Origin: CAVHXA01 sp963639765 | GTDB taxonomy: Bacteria; Bacillota; Clostridia; Oscillospirales; Oscillospiraceae | Length of the DNA stretch: 64,000 nt | Direction: 5' to 3' | Assembly: GCA_963639765.1 (NCBI GenBank) | Contig: CAVHXA010000009.1 | Coordinates: forward strand, 1 to 64,000 | Part shown: positions 17,811 to 26,338 of the stretch, one piece after another | Numbering within the stretch: position 1 is the stretch's first letter | Layout: every line of letters begins with the position of its first letter | Made by a program: the position numbers and the translations under genes | Notes under the pieces: generated by a model | Databases searched by the model: none | What the model saw: only the letters and a program-made list of their open reading frames with translations | What the model was told of the DNA's origin: nothing

Positions 17811-17871
17811 TATCTTTTTGCGTGCGGCTGCACTGATTCTCAAAATGCCGGCGCGAAAACAGGGAAGGTAC

Positions 17872-17900
17872 TTGACAGGCCGAAAGGAGGCTGTTATTAT
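17872..17900 (+). promoter_or_regulatory. Promoter driving the 18118 leader
   Basis: TTGACA at 17872-17877, 17-nt spacer, TATTAT at 17895-17900. The start would be near 17907, giving a leader of about 210 nt with several helices. Confidence 0.6.
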
Positions 17901-17994
17901 GCATACGAAATGTTGCGGATGCCGGATTCAAAGGATGCGCTGTTTTTGCAGCGTCGGTCTGCACAGGCCATCCGGCGGCTCGACAACACACTGA
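17899..17994 (+). CDS. Possible Cys-rich short peptide (31 aa)
   Basis: A short ORF starts with ATG 8 nt after a perfect AAAGGAGG (17883-17890). The product begins MHTKCCGCRIQRMRCFC and ends in SGGSTTH, with five cysteines in its first 17 residues. It overlaps the -10 box of the promoter called at 17872-17900, so both cannot be used as drawn: either a further-upstream promoter makes a leader peptide, or this reading frame is chance. Confidence 0.35.
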   Translation: MHTKCCGCRIQRMRCFCSVGLHRPSGGSTTH

Positions 17995-17995
17995 C

Positions 17996-18117
17996 GACTG
18001 CGGACCTTCCGCAGTCGCCGCATTGACAAAAGCCGATCCACGGCAGTCTTGCAATGCGGCACAGCCCTTGGAGAGGGGCTCTAATAACTACTACTCTACA
18101 ACACAAAGGAGTTTCTT
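17996..18117 (+). promoter_or_regulatory. Structured leader RNA, TTGGAGAG-loop element (copy 1)
   Basis: In order: a 9-bp hairpin GACTGCGGA/TCCGCAGTC (17996-18016); a long-range helix GCCGCATTG (18017-18025) with CAATGCGGC (18052-18060); then a 5-bp hairpin AGCCC/GGGCT (18063-18080) with loop TTGGAGAG; then ACTACTACT (18087-18095); AAAGGAG at 18105 and ATG at 18118. The last two modules recur at 35267-35299 and 36897-36929. The class is not recognised. Confidence 0.7.
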
Positions 18118-18513
18118 ATGGATCCGAAGCGCGAAGCACCCCCGGCCGGCGGCCCCGGCCCCGGCCCATTCCATGCCCCGCTGACTGCCGAGTGGACGCT
18201 TGACTTTCTTGCTCCGGCGGGAGTCCCGCAGAAAAAGCTGCACATCGACCTCGACAGCATGACCGGCACCATCGAAACCGAGCACGGCACGCAGAGCATG
18301 CGTGATCTGACCTATCAGGATGACCGGCTCACCTTTAAGGCACAGCTTGGCTCCAACGGCGACGAGCCCTTCATTGTAGAGCTCAAGCTCTATATGGGCG
18401 GCGTAATGCTTGGTGAGGCCTTCATGGAAGGCGAAGGAAAGCCCAAAAGCCCGCTGGCAGCCAGGGCTGTCGGCGATGTACCCGGGCCCGGTCCAGGTCC
18501 GGAAGCCAACTGA
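18118..18513 (+). CDS. Small beta-rich protein of unknown function
   Basis: A 131-residue protein with a Pro/Gly-rich N-terminus and C-terminus (both with repeated PG dipeptides) around one compact domain. The core (WTLDFLAPAG ... GTIETEHGTQ ... DDRLTFKAQLG ... GGVMLGEAFMEGEG) aligns by eye with residues 1-98 of the flavodoxin-domain protein, in which GTIHTS, DTIRFHAAAG and GTLTGEARMGNG occur in the same order. The pattern suggests a small beta barrel or sandwich. No function is known to me. It lies behind the leader RNA also found before upp and uraA. Confidence 0.75.
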   Translation: MDPKREAPPAGGPGPGPFHAPLTAEWTLDFLAPAGVPQKKLHIDLDSMTGTIETEHGTQSMRDLTYQDDRLTFKAQLGSNGDEPFIVELKLYMGGVMLGEAFMEGEGKPKSPLAARAVGDVPGPGPGPEAN

Positions 18514-18654
18514 TTCGTTATCCCCGCATTCCCATTCAGATAAAACCGGGCACGCACAAATCCACAGAAAAGGCACACTTTTCGCCGGAAACACAGCAGC
18601 CGAAGAAGCCCCTGCGGTTTGCAGACCTGCACAGCCGCGGCTGTGAAAGCACTT

Positions 18655-18689
18655 CCGGGATCCGCAGATGCATCTGCGCGGTGCTGCCT
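18655..18689. repeat. Right end of the dispersed repeat
   Basis: CCGCAGATGCATCTGCGCGG followed by TGCTGCC matches the family right arm. The left side of the 18514-18717 gap has only a doubtful partner (GGCACACTTTTCGCCGG near 18568). No gene is seen in the gap. Confidence 0.5.
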
Positions 18690-18717
18690 GAAAACGCCAA
18701 AAGGAAAGGAAGCAATC

Positions 18718-20562
18718 ATGAAACGTATTCTTGCAGTTTTGCTGGCCATGGTTCTGGTTCTGGCTCTGTTTGCCGGCTGTAAAAAGGCCGAGTCGACCGA
18801 ATCTGCAGCAGCCGAAACGGAAATCGCCGAAAGCACGACCGAGGCTTCTGCCGAAGCCGAACCCGCAGAAGACAGCACGGCCGCAGACAACGAAAGCCAG
18901 GCAGACGATGCTGCCGAGGCAGTATCTGCCGCAGTTATCAGCTATCCGCTGGAGGGCAGCCCCGAGGTTACCTTCTGGACCTCCATCCGGACTCCGCACG
19001 GTGCGTTCATCCCCTCGATGGAGTGGAACGACATGCTCTGCATGCCCGCCATCCGTGAGCAGACCGGCGTAGATCTTCAGATTACCAGCATCAATGACAC
19101 CACCGCCTCGGAACAATACAACCTGATGGTTGCGTCCGGCGACTGGCCCAGCTACAGCATGGTATCCTCCTACTACACCGGCGGTCTGGCTCAGGCCTAC
19201 GAAGACGAGGTTATTGTTGAGCTTGCCGACGATATGCTTGCCGAAAATGCCCCCGACTACTACACGGTTCTGTCCGCGCTGAGCGATCAGGACAAGGCCT
19301 ATACGCTGACCAATGGCGTACAGATGGCGGTTTATACCATCGCCGACGGTGTAACGCAGGATCAGGGACTTGTAACCCGTCTGGACTGGTACGAGGAGCT
19401 CGGCTCTCCGGAACTGAACACACTCGATGCCATTACGCAGTATCTGTATGATGTGATGGAAAAATACGATACGGAATACACACTGGACCTGGAATCCGGT
19501 GCTGATTTCTCCGCACTGAACGATGCCTTTGGCACATACATCGCATCATACGAAGCCTCCACTCTGAGCGTATATGTGGTCGACGGGCAGGTTGTCACAC
19601 CCTTTACGCAGGACGAATACCGCAGCTACGTCGAATGGATCAACGGTCTGTACAACGACGGAATCATCTATCAGGACTTCTACAGCCTCTCCGACGAAAC
19701 CGGACATGTGCGCTTCAAAGACATTGCCAACGACGATGTGGCCCTGTGGGTAGACAGCGCAGACTCCCTGAACACGCCCAACATGCACCGTTCCGCTGAG
19801 ATGGAGCCTCTGGTCATGAAGCCGTTGGGCATCGTTACCGACGGTGACGGCGTAAACAACTTTGGTTCCTATCGTTCCATAGTCGGCAACAACTACAGCA
19901 TCTATTCCGATGCCGATGTAGAAACCGTTCTGCAGTTCTTTAACTACTTCTACACCGAAGACGGTTCCATCCTGGCAAACTACGGCATTCCCGCAGAAAG
20001 CTACGATGACGACAGCGGCACATACTATATCAACGAAAACGGTGACTGCTGCTATACCACACTGATCATCGACAACCTGACCGGCACGATGCCCTCCAAC
20101 GCGCTGGATGCCTATGTGGGCTCGCATTTCCCCTGCTACTCTCTGTCTCAGAAGATGTTCTCCACCTATGCCGACAGCAAGCTCGAAGCCATCGAGCTCT
20201 GGTCCAACCAGGTAAACAGCTTTGAAAACGAGTATCCGACGGGAGCAGGTCTGACCAGCGAAGAGCAGGACGGCCTGACAAACGCTGTCAGCGATATGCT
20301 CACCGTTGTGTCCGAGCAGATTCTGGGTATGATGCTCAGCGAAGAGGGCGTGACCGACGAGGCATGGAACAGCTACCTCGACAGGATGAACACGATGGGT
20401 CTCGAAGAGGCTCTGGCTGTCTATCAGAACGCATACGAGGAATACATGCGCGGTGAACGCTACAACATTTCCGTAGCGGGCCCCGCAGGAGGCCCCGGAG
20501 GCGGCGGAGGCCAGCCTCCTGCCGGAGAGGGCGGCGCTGCCGAACCGGCTCCGGCTGCCTGA
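18718..20562 (+). CDS. Extracellular solute-binding lipoprotein 1 (LplA-like)
   Basis: A 614-residue lipoprotein: signal peptide MKRILAVLLAMVLVLALFAGC with lipobox FAGC, a Glu/Ala/Thr-rich linker, then a large family-1-type solute-binding fold (VTFWTSIRTPHGAFIPSMEWNDM opening; TASEQYNLMVASGDWPSY; WSNQVNSFENEY region). It ends in a Gly-Pro tail (GGPGGGGGQPP). It is a clear paralogue of the lipoprotein at 28704-30638: both contain YYTGGLAQAYEDEVI-like and MRGER/LRGER segments. AAAGGAAAGGA precedes the ATG. No permease or ATPase gene is adjacent, so how it feeds a transporter is unclear. Ligand unknown. Confidence 0.82.
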   Translation: MKRILAVLLAMVLVLALFAGCKKAESTESAAAETEIAESTTEASAEAEPAEDSTAADNESQADDAAEAVSAAVISYPLEGSPEVTFWTSIRTPHGAFIPSMEWNDMLCMPAIREQTGVDLQITSINDTTASEQYNLMVASGDWPSYSMVSSYYTGGLAQAYEDEVIVELADDMLAENAPDYYTVLSALSDQDKAYTLTNGVQMAVYTIADGVTQDQGLVTRLDWYEELGSPELNTLDAITQYLYDVMEKYDTEYTLDLESGADFSALNDAFGTYIASYEASTLSVYVVDGQVVTPFTQDEYRSYVEWINGLYNDGIIYQDFYSLSDETGHVRFKDIANDDVALWVDSADSLNTPNMHRSAEMEPLVMKPLGIVTDGDGVNNFGSYRSIVGNNYSIYSDADVETVLQFFNYFYTEDGSILANYGIPAESYDDDSGTYYINENGDCCYTTLIIDNLTGTMPSNALDAYVGSHFPCYSLSQKMFSTYADSKLEAIELWSNQVNSFENEYPTGAGLTSEEQDGLTNAVSDMLTVVSEQILGMMLSEEGVTDEAWNSYLDRMNTMGLEEALAVYQNAYEEYMRGERYNISVAGPAGGPGGGGGQPPAGEGGAAEPAPAA

Positions 20563-20585
20563 ACGTACTGACACACCTTCACAAT

Positions 20586-20633
20586 AAAAATCGCTGCATG
20601 GGCTCGAAAGGGGGTCTGTGCAGCGATTTTTTT
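20586..20633 (+). terminator. Terminator after solute-binding lipoprotein 1
   Basis: AAAATCGCTGCA pairs perfectly with TGCAGCGATTTT, 20-nt loop, followed by further Ts to 20633. Confidence 0.88.
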
Positions 20634-20705
20634 CAGGCAGAGACGAAGTGTCGGCGGGATGGGCGGGAAATCGCGAATTTGCCGCAGGAGCGGGTTTCTG
20701 CGGGT

Positions 20706-21983
20706 TTATGATCCGTTGTGCAGGGCGCGGTACTGTGCGGGAGTCAGGCCCTCCAGACGGCGAAAGGCTCTGGTAAGAGTCCATGCACTGAGATATCCGA
20801 CCTGCTGTGCAATCCGGTTGAGATGGTCCGGGGAGGAGGTCAGAAGCTCCTTGGCCTGATCCACCCGCAGACGGGTGATGCAGTTTACCAGACTTTCTCC
20901 CTGCTCTGTTCTGAACAGATGACTCAGATAGCTTGGTGTATAGCCAAAGTGTATGGCGAGCCCGTCTACACTCAGATCACAGTCGGGATAATGTTCCCGG
21001 ATATACTGGAGGACCTTTCCGGTACGGCCGGAGCCGGCATTCTTCGGCTCAAGGCAGTCAAAAAACAGGTTGGGAACGGCGATCAGCTGCTCGAGGGTTC
21101 TGCAGCGGGCCAGGGCCGTATCGATTTCGGGCGTTACCGGAAACCTGCCGTTTTCATTTCTGGCTGCCAGAAGTGCGACGGCGGTATGCAGCCGGCTTTT
21201 GAGTGCCGCGCGAAGTGCCCACACGGAATCAGCTCCGGACGGAAAGCTGGCAGCATAGTCCTGCGTGAGTGCGCGAGCCTGCGCAATGTCTCCTGCCAGA
21301 ATGGAGTTATAGAAGAGCCGCTCGTTGTATCGTCTGTAGCGGTCGGGGTTTTCGGTTTCGGAAATGTCATAGGGGGTTATGACCCGTTGGCTGTCAAAGG
21401 CCTCATTCTGTTCAAAAAGAGCCTGTGCTTCTGTCCACAGATGCGTCAGACGGCTCAGGTCGTCGGCAACGCGGCTGACAGAGCCGACCAAGAGAATGGA
21501 ATAGTCACGCTGCAGATAATCCACTGCCTGACGCAGGGTGTCGGCGGTGTCCGATACGGCCTGCCGGTATTGTGTTGGGTCGTTCGGGTCGGAGATGCCG
21601 GACAGATTTACAAGAAGAAGAATTTCGCTGTCGGCCGGTGCAGCCCAGCATCGATGCCGCACATTGAGCATCTGCTGACAAACCGTGCAGGCTGTGGTAC
21701 ACAGACGGTTGAAGCCTGCATGGTCCGATGGAAGCTGCGGTTCGGCGCCGGGAGCGGTCTGACCGATGATCTGCAGTACGGCCACAAGCAGATACGGCGT
21801 GGTTAAACGAATCCCGTTGCGCTCAAGCTGGCTGAGAACATTGCTGTTGTGAATCGGACTGACGCTGTCTTTTATCAGACTGCGCACAAATATGCTCTGC
21901 AGAAGACTGCGGCATTCCGCCAGCTGCTGCCGCAGCTGGCTGTTTTGCTGCTGCAGCTGATCAATAATCTGTTGCTGAGACAT
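20706..21983 (-). CDS. AraC family transcriptional regulator
   Basis: A 425-residue regulator. The C-terminal ~100 residues carry two helix-turn-helix units (DLSVDGLAIHFGYTPSYLSHLFRTEQGESL and LNRIAQQVGYLSAWTLTRAFRRLEGLTPAQYR). The N-terminus begins with a Gln-rich coiled coil (MSQQQIIDQLQQQNSQLRQQL); the middle has no recognised sensor but the length suits a signal-binding or two-component-output-like region. It is divergent from solute-binding lipoprotein 2 and likely controls it. A second AraC protein at 44454 has the same architecture and the same QVGYLSAWTLTR string. Confidence 0.88.
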   Translation of the reverse strand: MSQQQIIDQLQQQNSQLRQQLAECRSLLQSIFVRSLIKDSVSPIHNSNVLSQLERNGIRLTTPYLLVAVLQIIGQTAPGAEPQLPSDHAGFNRLCTTACTVCQQMLNVRHRCWAAPADSEILLLVNLSGISDPNDPTQYRQAVSDTADTLRQAVDYLQRDYSILLVGSVSRVADDLSRLTHLWTEAQALFEQNEAFDSQRVITPYDISETENPDRYRRYNERLFYNSILAGDIAQARALTQDYAASFPSGADSVWALRAALKSRLHTAVALLAARNENGRFPVTPEIDTALARCRTLEQLIAVPNLFFDCLEPKNAGSGRTGKVLQYIREHYPDCDLSVDGLAIHFGYTPSYLSHLFRTEQGESLVNCITRLRVDQAKELLTSSPDHLNRIAQQVGYLSAWTLTRAFRRLEGLTPAQYRALHNGS

Positions 21984-22291
21984 GGAAAGACACCTCGCAT
22001 GCGGACAAGATTATTCGGGGCAGGAGACAGGTGCATCCGGTAAAGGAGCCGGAGAGGGCCGCAGACGGATTGTGCGGTGCTGCCTCGGAATGATACCATG
22101 TCGATTGTATCACAGGCACCCGGAATGTCCCCGGCGCAATTTTGTACCGATGCGCCAATTTTGCGATATGTGCAAAAAAACAAAGATTCTGCGCAAAACA
22201 AAGAAAATGCAAGTTGCCTGAATGGATGCTGTGTTCTATGCTCTTCATGGATGGGAATCTGTCATCCGAAATGAAACAGGAGGATTCAGAC
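21984..22291. other. Divergent regulatory region, possible AraC direct repeats
   Basis: The gap holds a repeat copy (about 22018-22084) and two CAATTTTG sites at 22137-22144 and 22156-22163, 19 bp apart in the same orientation, as AraC proteins often bind. A further related string GCGCAAAAC lies at 22191. No confident core promoter could be assigned. Confidence 0.4.
22018..22084. repeat. Dispersed repeat copy, AraC gap
   Basis: The right arm CCGCAGACGGATTGTGCGG plus TGCTGCC is near consensus; the left arm GGGCAGGAGACAGGTGCATC is degenerate. Confidence 0.55.
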
Positions 22292-24007
22292 ATGAAAAAG
22301 AGCATCATTGCATTGCTGCTGGTTCTGGCGATGGCTGCCTGTATGGCATGCGGATGTGCAAAAACGCAGACAGGCTCTGCAGATGTACAGTCGGGTCAGA
22401 CTGCGGCGTCGGAATCGGCTGCTGCGGAACAGAGTACCGAAGAGGCGGCAGAACCGGCCGTCAGCACAGAAGAGGCGGCCGAGCCCGCTGATGATATGCA
22501 GCAGGACGAACAGAGCGGCGCAGATACGGCCGAGGTGGCTGTGAGCTATCGGTTGACCGACGAACCGGCCACGCTGGGCCTCTGGTATCCGTCTGCCAGC
22601 GCATTCCAGAGCTCCATCGATTATACCCAGCATGAGCGCTTCAAGCAGACGGAGGAGCTGACCGGCGTACATATTGAGCTGCAGCTGGTTACAAATGAAA
22701 CGGCCTCTGAAAAGCTGAATCTGCTGGTGGCCAGCAACGAGTACCCGGACATGGTTCAGAACCCGAATCAGGTGACCGGCGGTCTTCCGTCAGCCATAGA
22801 AAACGAATTTCTGATTCCGCTCAACGACTATTATGACGAGTATATGCCGCATTATAAGGCGATTCGTGAATCAGACGAGGCGTATTCCAAAGATTCACAG
22901 CTCGAAGACGGAACCCTGCCCATGGCCTACACCTTCTACAAAGAGGGCTATGGAATCAATATGGGTCCGGTAATTCGCCAGGACTGGCTCGATCAGCTTG
23001 GGCTGGAGGCCCCGCGGACATACGATGAATACCACGATGTTCTGACTGCATTCAAAGACCGGCTTGGAGCCGATGCCGCACTGTGGATTCCATATAACGG
23101 GACACTCTCCGGCTATCTGATTGCCGGCTTTGGCACAACCAACGGCGTGCTGGATCGCGACGGGACAATTGAATACGGACCGATCACCGAGCAGTTCAGG
23201 GATTATCTGCGACTCTTGAATCAATGGTATTCCGAGGGCCTGATTTTTGATGAGTTTGCCACCTATACACAGAACGCGCAGTATCCGCCCGATGAGCTGG
23301 TGACCTGGAACCGGTGCGGCATCTGGTACAGCACTGCTGCCATGCTGCCTGATTTTGAGGCCAAGAGCTCCGATGGAACCATGGTTCTGGCACCCATAAC
23401 CGACGCTGTCAAGGAGGTTGGCGACAAAAACCACTTCTGCCACAACTACTCGCTTGTTCTGGGAGGGGGAACCGGTGTTACCACAAACTGCAGCGACCCC
23501 GCACTTGCTGCGGCCTGGCTGGATTTTCAGTATACCGATGCCGGATATATGCTCAATAACTACGGCGAAGAGGGCCTGACCTATGTGCTGGACGAAAACG
23601 GCAAGCCTCAGTTTACCGACCTGATCACAGACAACCCGGACGGACTGCCTATGCCGATTGCCATTGAGAAATATGCCTGCATGAACGGACCCTTTGTTGT
23701 AGATTATGACCGTATGAACGGCGGCTATACCGAGACGCAGAAATCCTGCACGCCCACATGGTCGAGCGTATCGGACAATGCATGGATGGTTGCCAATGTA
23801 CCTTTAAGCACCGAGGAGAGTGCCGAGACCAGCAGCATTCAGGCGGATATTAACACATATTCGGTTGCGCAGATTGCCCGGTTTATCATGGGAGAACTGA
23901 ATCTGGATACAGATTGGGACGAGTATGTGCAGACATCACAGGAGCTGGGTGTACAGAAGCTGGTTGATATCTACTCAGATGCGGCTGCCCGTTATGCGGC
24001 GCGCTGA
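22292..24007 (+). CDS. Extracellular solute-binding lipoprotein 2 (LplA-like)
   Basis: A 571-residue lipoprotein: signal peptide ending MACGC, a linker with repeated EEAAEPA units, then a solute-binding fold (LTGVHIELQLVTNETASEKLNLLVASNEYPDM). It is related to lipoproteins 1 and 3 but more distant and lacks the Gly-Pro tail, ending RYAAR. AGGAGG precedes ATG 22292. It is divergent from the AraC gene and leads a probable operon with the 205-residue protein and the NTF2-like genes. No permease is present. Confidence 0.82.
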   Translation: MKKSIIALLLVLAMAACMACGCAKTQTGSADVQSGQTAASESAAAEQSTEEAAEPAVSTEEAAEPADDMQQDEQSGADTAEVAVSYRLTDEPATLGLWYPSASAFQSSIDYTQHERFKQTEELTGVHIELQLVTNETASEKLNLLVASNEYPDMVQNPNQVTGGLPSAIENEFLIPLNDYYDEYMPHYKAIRESDEAYSKDSQLEDGTLPMAYTFYKEGYGINMGPVIRQDWLDQLGLEAPRTYDEYHDVLTAFKDRLGADAALWIPYNGTLSGYLIAGFGTTNGVLDRDGTIEYGPITEQFRDYLRLLNQWYSEGLIFDEFATYTQNAQYPPDELVTWNRCGIWYSTAAMLPDFEAKSSDGTMVLAPITDAVKEVGDKNHFCHNYSLVLGGGTGVTTNCSDPALAAAWLDFQYTDAGYMLNNYGEEGLTYVLDENGKPQFTDLITDNPDGLPMPIAIEKYACMNGPFVVDYDRMNGGYTETQKSCTPTWSSVSDNAWMVANVPLSTEESAETSSIQADINTYSVAQIARFIMGELNLDTDWDEYVQTSQELGVQKLVDIYSDAAARYAAR

Positions 24008-24037
24008 AAACAGTTATACAGACAGAAGGAGCAAACC

Positions 24038-24655
24038 ATGAGCAAAACCATGTATCGCATCAACGACCTGGGTGCCGAGCTGGGACTGACCGGCCGTGAG
24101 GCTCCCGGCCCGCAGGGTATGAGCATGAGCTATGAATGGACTGCACAGGCGGCTGAGAGTGTGATTGCCAGAATGGCAGCGGATCCCGCGGATGAGATCG
24201 TTCTGGACGGTCATCCCGCTGCCTGGCTGGTCTGCAGGCTGGCCATTGCCCTGGCCCCGAAGACCGTGAGTCTGTTTATTCCGCCCCTGGGCGGGGACAT
24301 ACCTGTTCGTATGCTTTCGTTTGGACCGGAGGATCCGGCCGGACAGATCAGCTGGAAGCTGACGCCCTTTGAAAACGGAGTGCTGGCACAGTTTGAGCTG
24401 GCAACACGTTCTTATTCCCCGGAGGATCTCAGCAGGGTGCATTTGCCGGAGGAACTGAAGGAGCAGCATATCTTTTTTCAGGGAATGGCGCCAAATTATG
24501 TTGCCGGCTCTATGGCATTGAGCTGCGTGGGAGCATGCAAAAGCGTAAGCGTGGCGGGAATGGACGGAAGCTTTACCTGCGTATGGAGCAGGGACGGAAT
24601 ACCGGAGCCCGGCACGATAACGGCCGGAATGGAAATGAAAACGCCAAGGCCATAA
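24038..24655 (+). CDS. Unrecognised 205-residue protein
   Basis: AAGGAG precedes ATG 24038, 30 nt after lipoprotein 2. Residues about 48-75 read DEIVLDGHPAAWLVCRLAIALAPKTVSLF, a hydrophobic strand, Gly-x-x-Pro/Ala-x-Trp-Leu turn and helix. This pattern faintly recalls the Csx3/Crn3 domain (strand-DGxxPxWL-helix) of CRISPR-associated ring nucleases, but key residues cannot be matched by eye and no CRISPR locus is present. The C-terminal half has several Cys and Met residues (SMALSCVGACKSVSVAGMDGSF). Function unknown. Confidence 0.7.
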   Translation: MSKTMYRINDLGAELGLTGREAPGPQGMSMSYEWTAQAAESVIARMAADPADEIVLDGHPAAWLVCRLAIALAPKTVSLFIPPLGGDIPVRMLSFGPEDPAGQISWKLTPFENGVLAQFELATRSYSPEDLSRVHLPEELKEQHIFFQGMAPNYVAGSMALSCVGACKSVSVAGMDGSFTCVWSRDGIPEPGTITAGMEMKTPRP

Positions 24656-24671
24656 GCGCCGCTGCGCTTCA

Positions 24672-24750
24672 GGCAGCACCGCATCGATTGCATCACAGAC
24701 TCCGATCCATTATCCGTATGGAGCTGTCTGCCGGATTATGCGGTGCGGCC
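24672..24750. repeat. Dispersed repeat, compact 79-bp copy
   Basis: The left arm GGCAGCACCGCATCGATTG and the right arm GGATTATGCGGTGCGGCC are inverted repeats of each other with two or three mismatches. It sits between the 205-residue gene and the first NTF2-like gene. Confidence 0.65.
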
Positions 24751-24855
24751 CATGATAAAAATGCGTGATTTACAGACGGCGAACGGCATCAAAATAAAAC
24801 GGAGAATGCCGTGAATCGAAAGAATCTATGACGCACGGAATTGCAGGAGGTAATT

Positions 24856-25485
24856 ATGCAGGAAACAATGCAGCAGGTCCAGGCCCTGTATACACAGGTG
24901 CAGGGACACGAGGACTGCCATCAGCTTGTCAGTCATCTGACAAGGGCTCTGACCTATGGCAGCTCAAAGGAGTGGCTGAGTGACTGGTCCGACAGAAAGG
25001 ACGCTTTTCTTCAGCTGCCCTGGGGTACGTATGTCGGTAAAGAAGGAGTAGAACGGCTGCTTTCACAGCTGTCGCAGGATCGAAGGGGCGTTTTTGATGT
25101 GCACAGTGCCCTGACGGAATGTCTTGAGGTCGCAAAAGACGGCTTGACCGCGATCGGGGACTGGCAGTTTCAGGCACTGACAACCCGTTCCGACGGTGAG
25201 GCACGCTGGCTTTGGTATAAGGCCGAGATCGCCTTCTGCGTGCAGGACAATGCATGGAAGCTGTGGCAGATGAAGGTTTATCCCATGTACTACACGGCCT
25301 TTGATGAGGACTGGGGCAAGACGGATCCGACCGACTGGAAGGCTGTGGCAGCGAAGCTTCCGCCGGATCGCCCGGCCGAAACAGAGCCGTGGCATCTGGG
25401 AATGCCCGTAAGCCTGACCGAATGCTATCCGCCGGCACCCTATCAGACCTGGAGCGAAATAGAAGAAAGGAGGCAATCGCTGTGA
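24856..25485 (+). CDS. NTF2/SnoaL-like protein 1
   Basis: A 209-residue protein. The pattern WSDRKDAFLQLPWGTYVGKEGVERLL followed later by TAIGDWQFQ and WKLWQMKVYPMYYTAF suits a SnoaL-like cone-shaped fold, used by many small enzymes (isomerases, dehydratases) and binding proteins. No catalytic residues can be assigned safely. AGGAGG precedes ATG 24856. It is the first of three tandem paralogues and overlaps the second by 4 nt. Confidence 0.78.
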   Translation: MQETMQQVQALYTQVQGHEDCHQLVSHLTRALTYGSSKEWLSDWSDRKDAFLQLPWGTYVGKEGVERLLSQLSQDRRGVFDVHSALTECLEVAKDGLTAIGDWQFQALTTRSDGEARWLWYKAEIAFCVQDNAWKLWQMKVYPMYYTAFDEDWGKTDPTDWKAVAAKLPPDRPAETEPWHLGMPVSLTECYPPAPYQTWSEIEERRQSL

Positions 25486-26336
25486 AAACAATGGAAGAAC
25501 TCAAACAGGGCTTTGCCCGTCTGGCGGCGGCAGATGCCTGCAGAAATCTGATGTCCCGCTATATCTATCTGCACAACATGGAACGCCATCGCGAATATGC
25601 CGAGGAGCTCTGGAGCCACCGCGACGACTGCCTCCTTCAGATGCCCTGGGGAAAGTACGAAGGATGGGAGGGTGTTGCACAATGCTACATCAATGAGCAC
25701 GGAGATGTTCTGGACAAGGCCAGAAAAAACGGAACCGAACCGGTCGGACCCAGCATGTGCTCCATCCATCCGCTCGACACCGAGGTTATTGAGGTTGCGG
25801 CCGACGGGAAAACGGCGCGCGGCTGTTGGCTGAGCTTTGGCCACGAAAGCTGGGGCTCCGGCGAGTCCATGGCCCTTCCTGCAGGCGTCGGTGCACCGGC
25901 AGGCGGTCCCGGAGGGCCCGGTGGCCCGGGTGGCCCAGGCGGACCCGGCGGTCCCGGAGGACCCGGCGGTCCTGGTGGCCCCGGAGGACCCGGCGGAGGC
26001 GGAGGAAAGCCCCAGCCGGAGCCCAAAGGGAACTTTGCCGGGAAGACCGCCAGCCGCTGCATTACCGCCTACAGCAAATATGCCGTAGACTTTATTCTGG
26101 ATCCGGATGGTGTATGGCGTATCTGGAAAATGTATCTTTATCCGCTTTTCAAATGCTCCAGATATGTTCCCTGGACGGAATATGTGCAGACGATGCCCAA
26201 GTCTCATTCCGGTGTGGACAGTGCGGCCGGAGCAATTTCCAAGGTTTATATCTGGGGGAAGGATGTGGTCTATCCGGCTGACCAGCCCGAGCCCCCCGTA
26301 CCCTATGAAACGCTTTCGGACGGAAGGAGCAAGTGA
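25482..26336 (+). CDS. NTF2/SnoaL-like protein 2 with collagen-like insert
   Basis: A 284-residue paralogue of the preceding protein (WSHRDDCLLQMPWGKYEGWEGV matches WSDRKDAFLQLPWGTYVGKEGV). Between the two halves of the fold, about residues 138-178, lies an uninterrupted series of GGP units ending in GGGGG. The fold resumes at ITAYSKYAVDFILDPDGVWRIWKMYLYPLFK. GTG 25482 is preferred (GGAGG with 8-nt spacing, overlapping the previous stop); ATG 25491 is an alternative. The insert looks like an expansion in a surface loop. Confidence 0.8.
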   Translation: MKTMEELKQGFARLAAADACRNLMSRYIYLHNMERHREYAEELWSHRDDCLLQMPWGKYEGWEGVAQCYINEHGDVLDKARKNGTEPVGPSMCSIHPLDTEVIEVAADGKTARGCWLSFGHESWGSGESMALPAGVGAPAGGPGGPGGPGGPGGPGGPGGPGGPGGPGGPGGGGGKPQPEPKGNFAGKTASRCITAYSKYAVDFILDPDGVWRIWKMYLYPLFKCSRYVPWTEYVQTMPKSHSGVDSAAGAISKVYIWGKDVVYPADQPEPPVPYETLSDGRSK

Positions 26337-26338
26337 TC

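Noticed and set aside
25899..26007. Short tandem repeats as a CRISPR array
   Set aside because: The repeats are 9-nt GGP codon units inside an open reading frame; there are no spacers and no cas genes.
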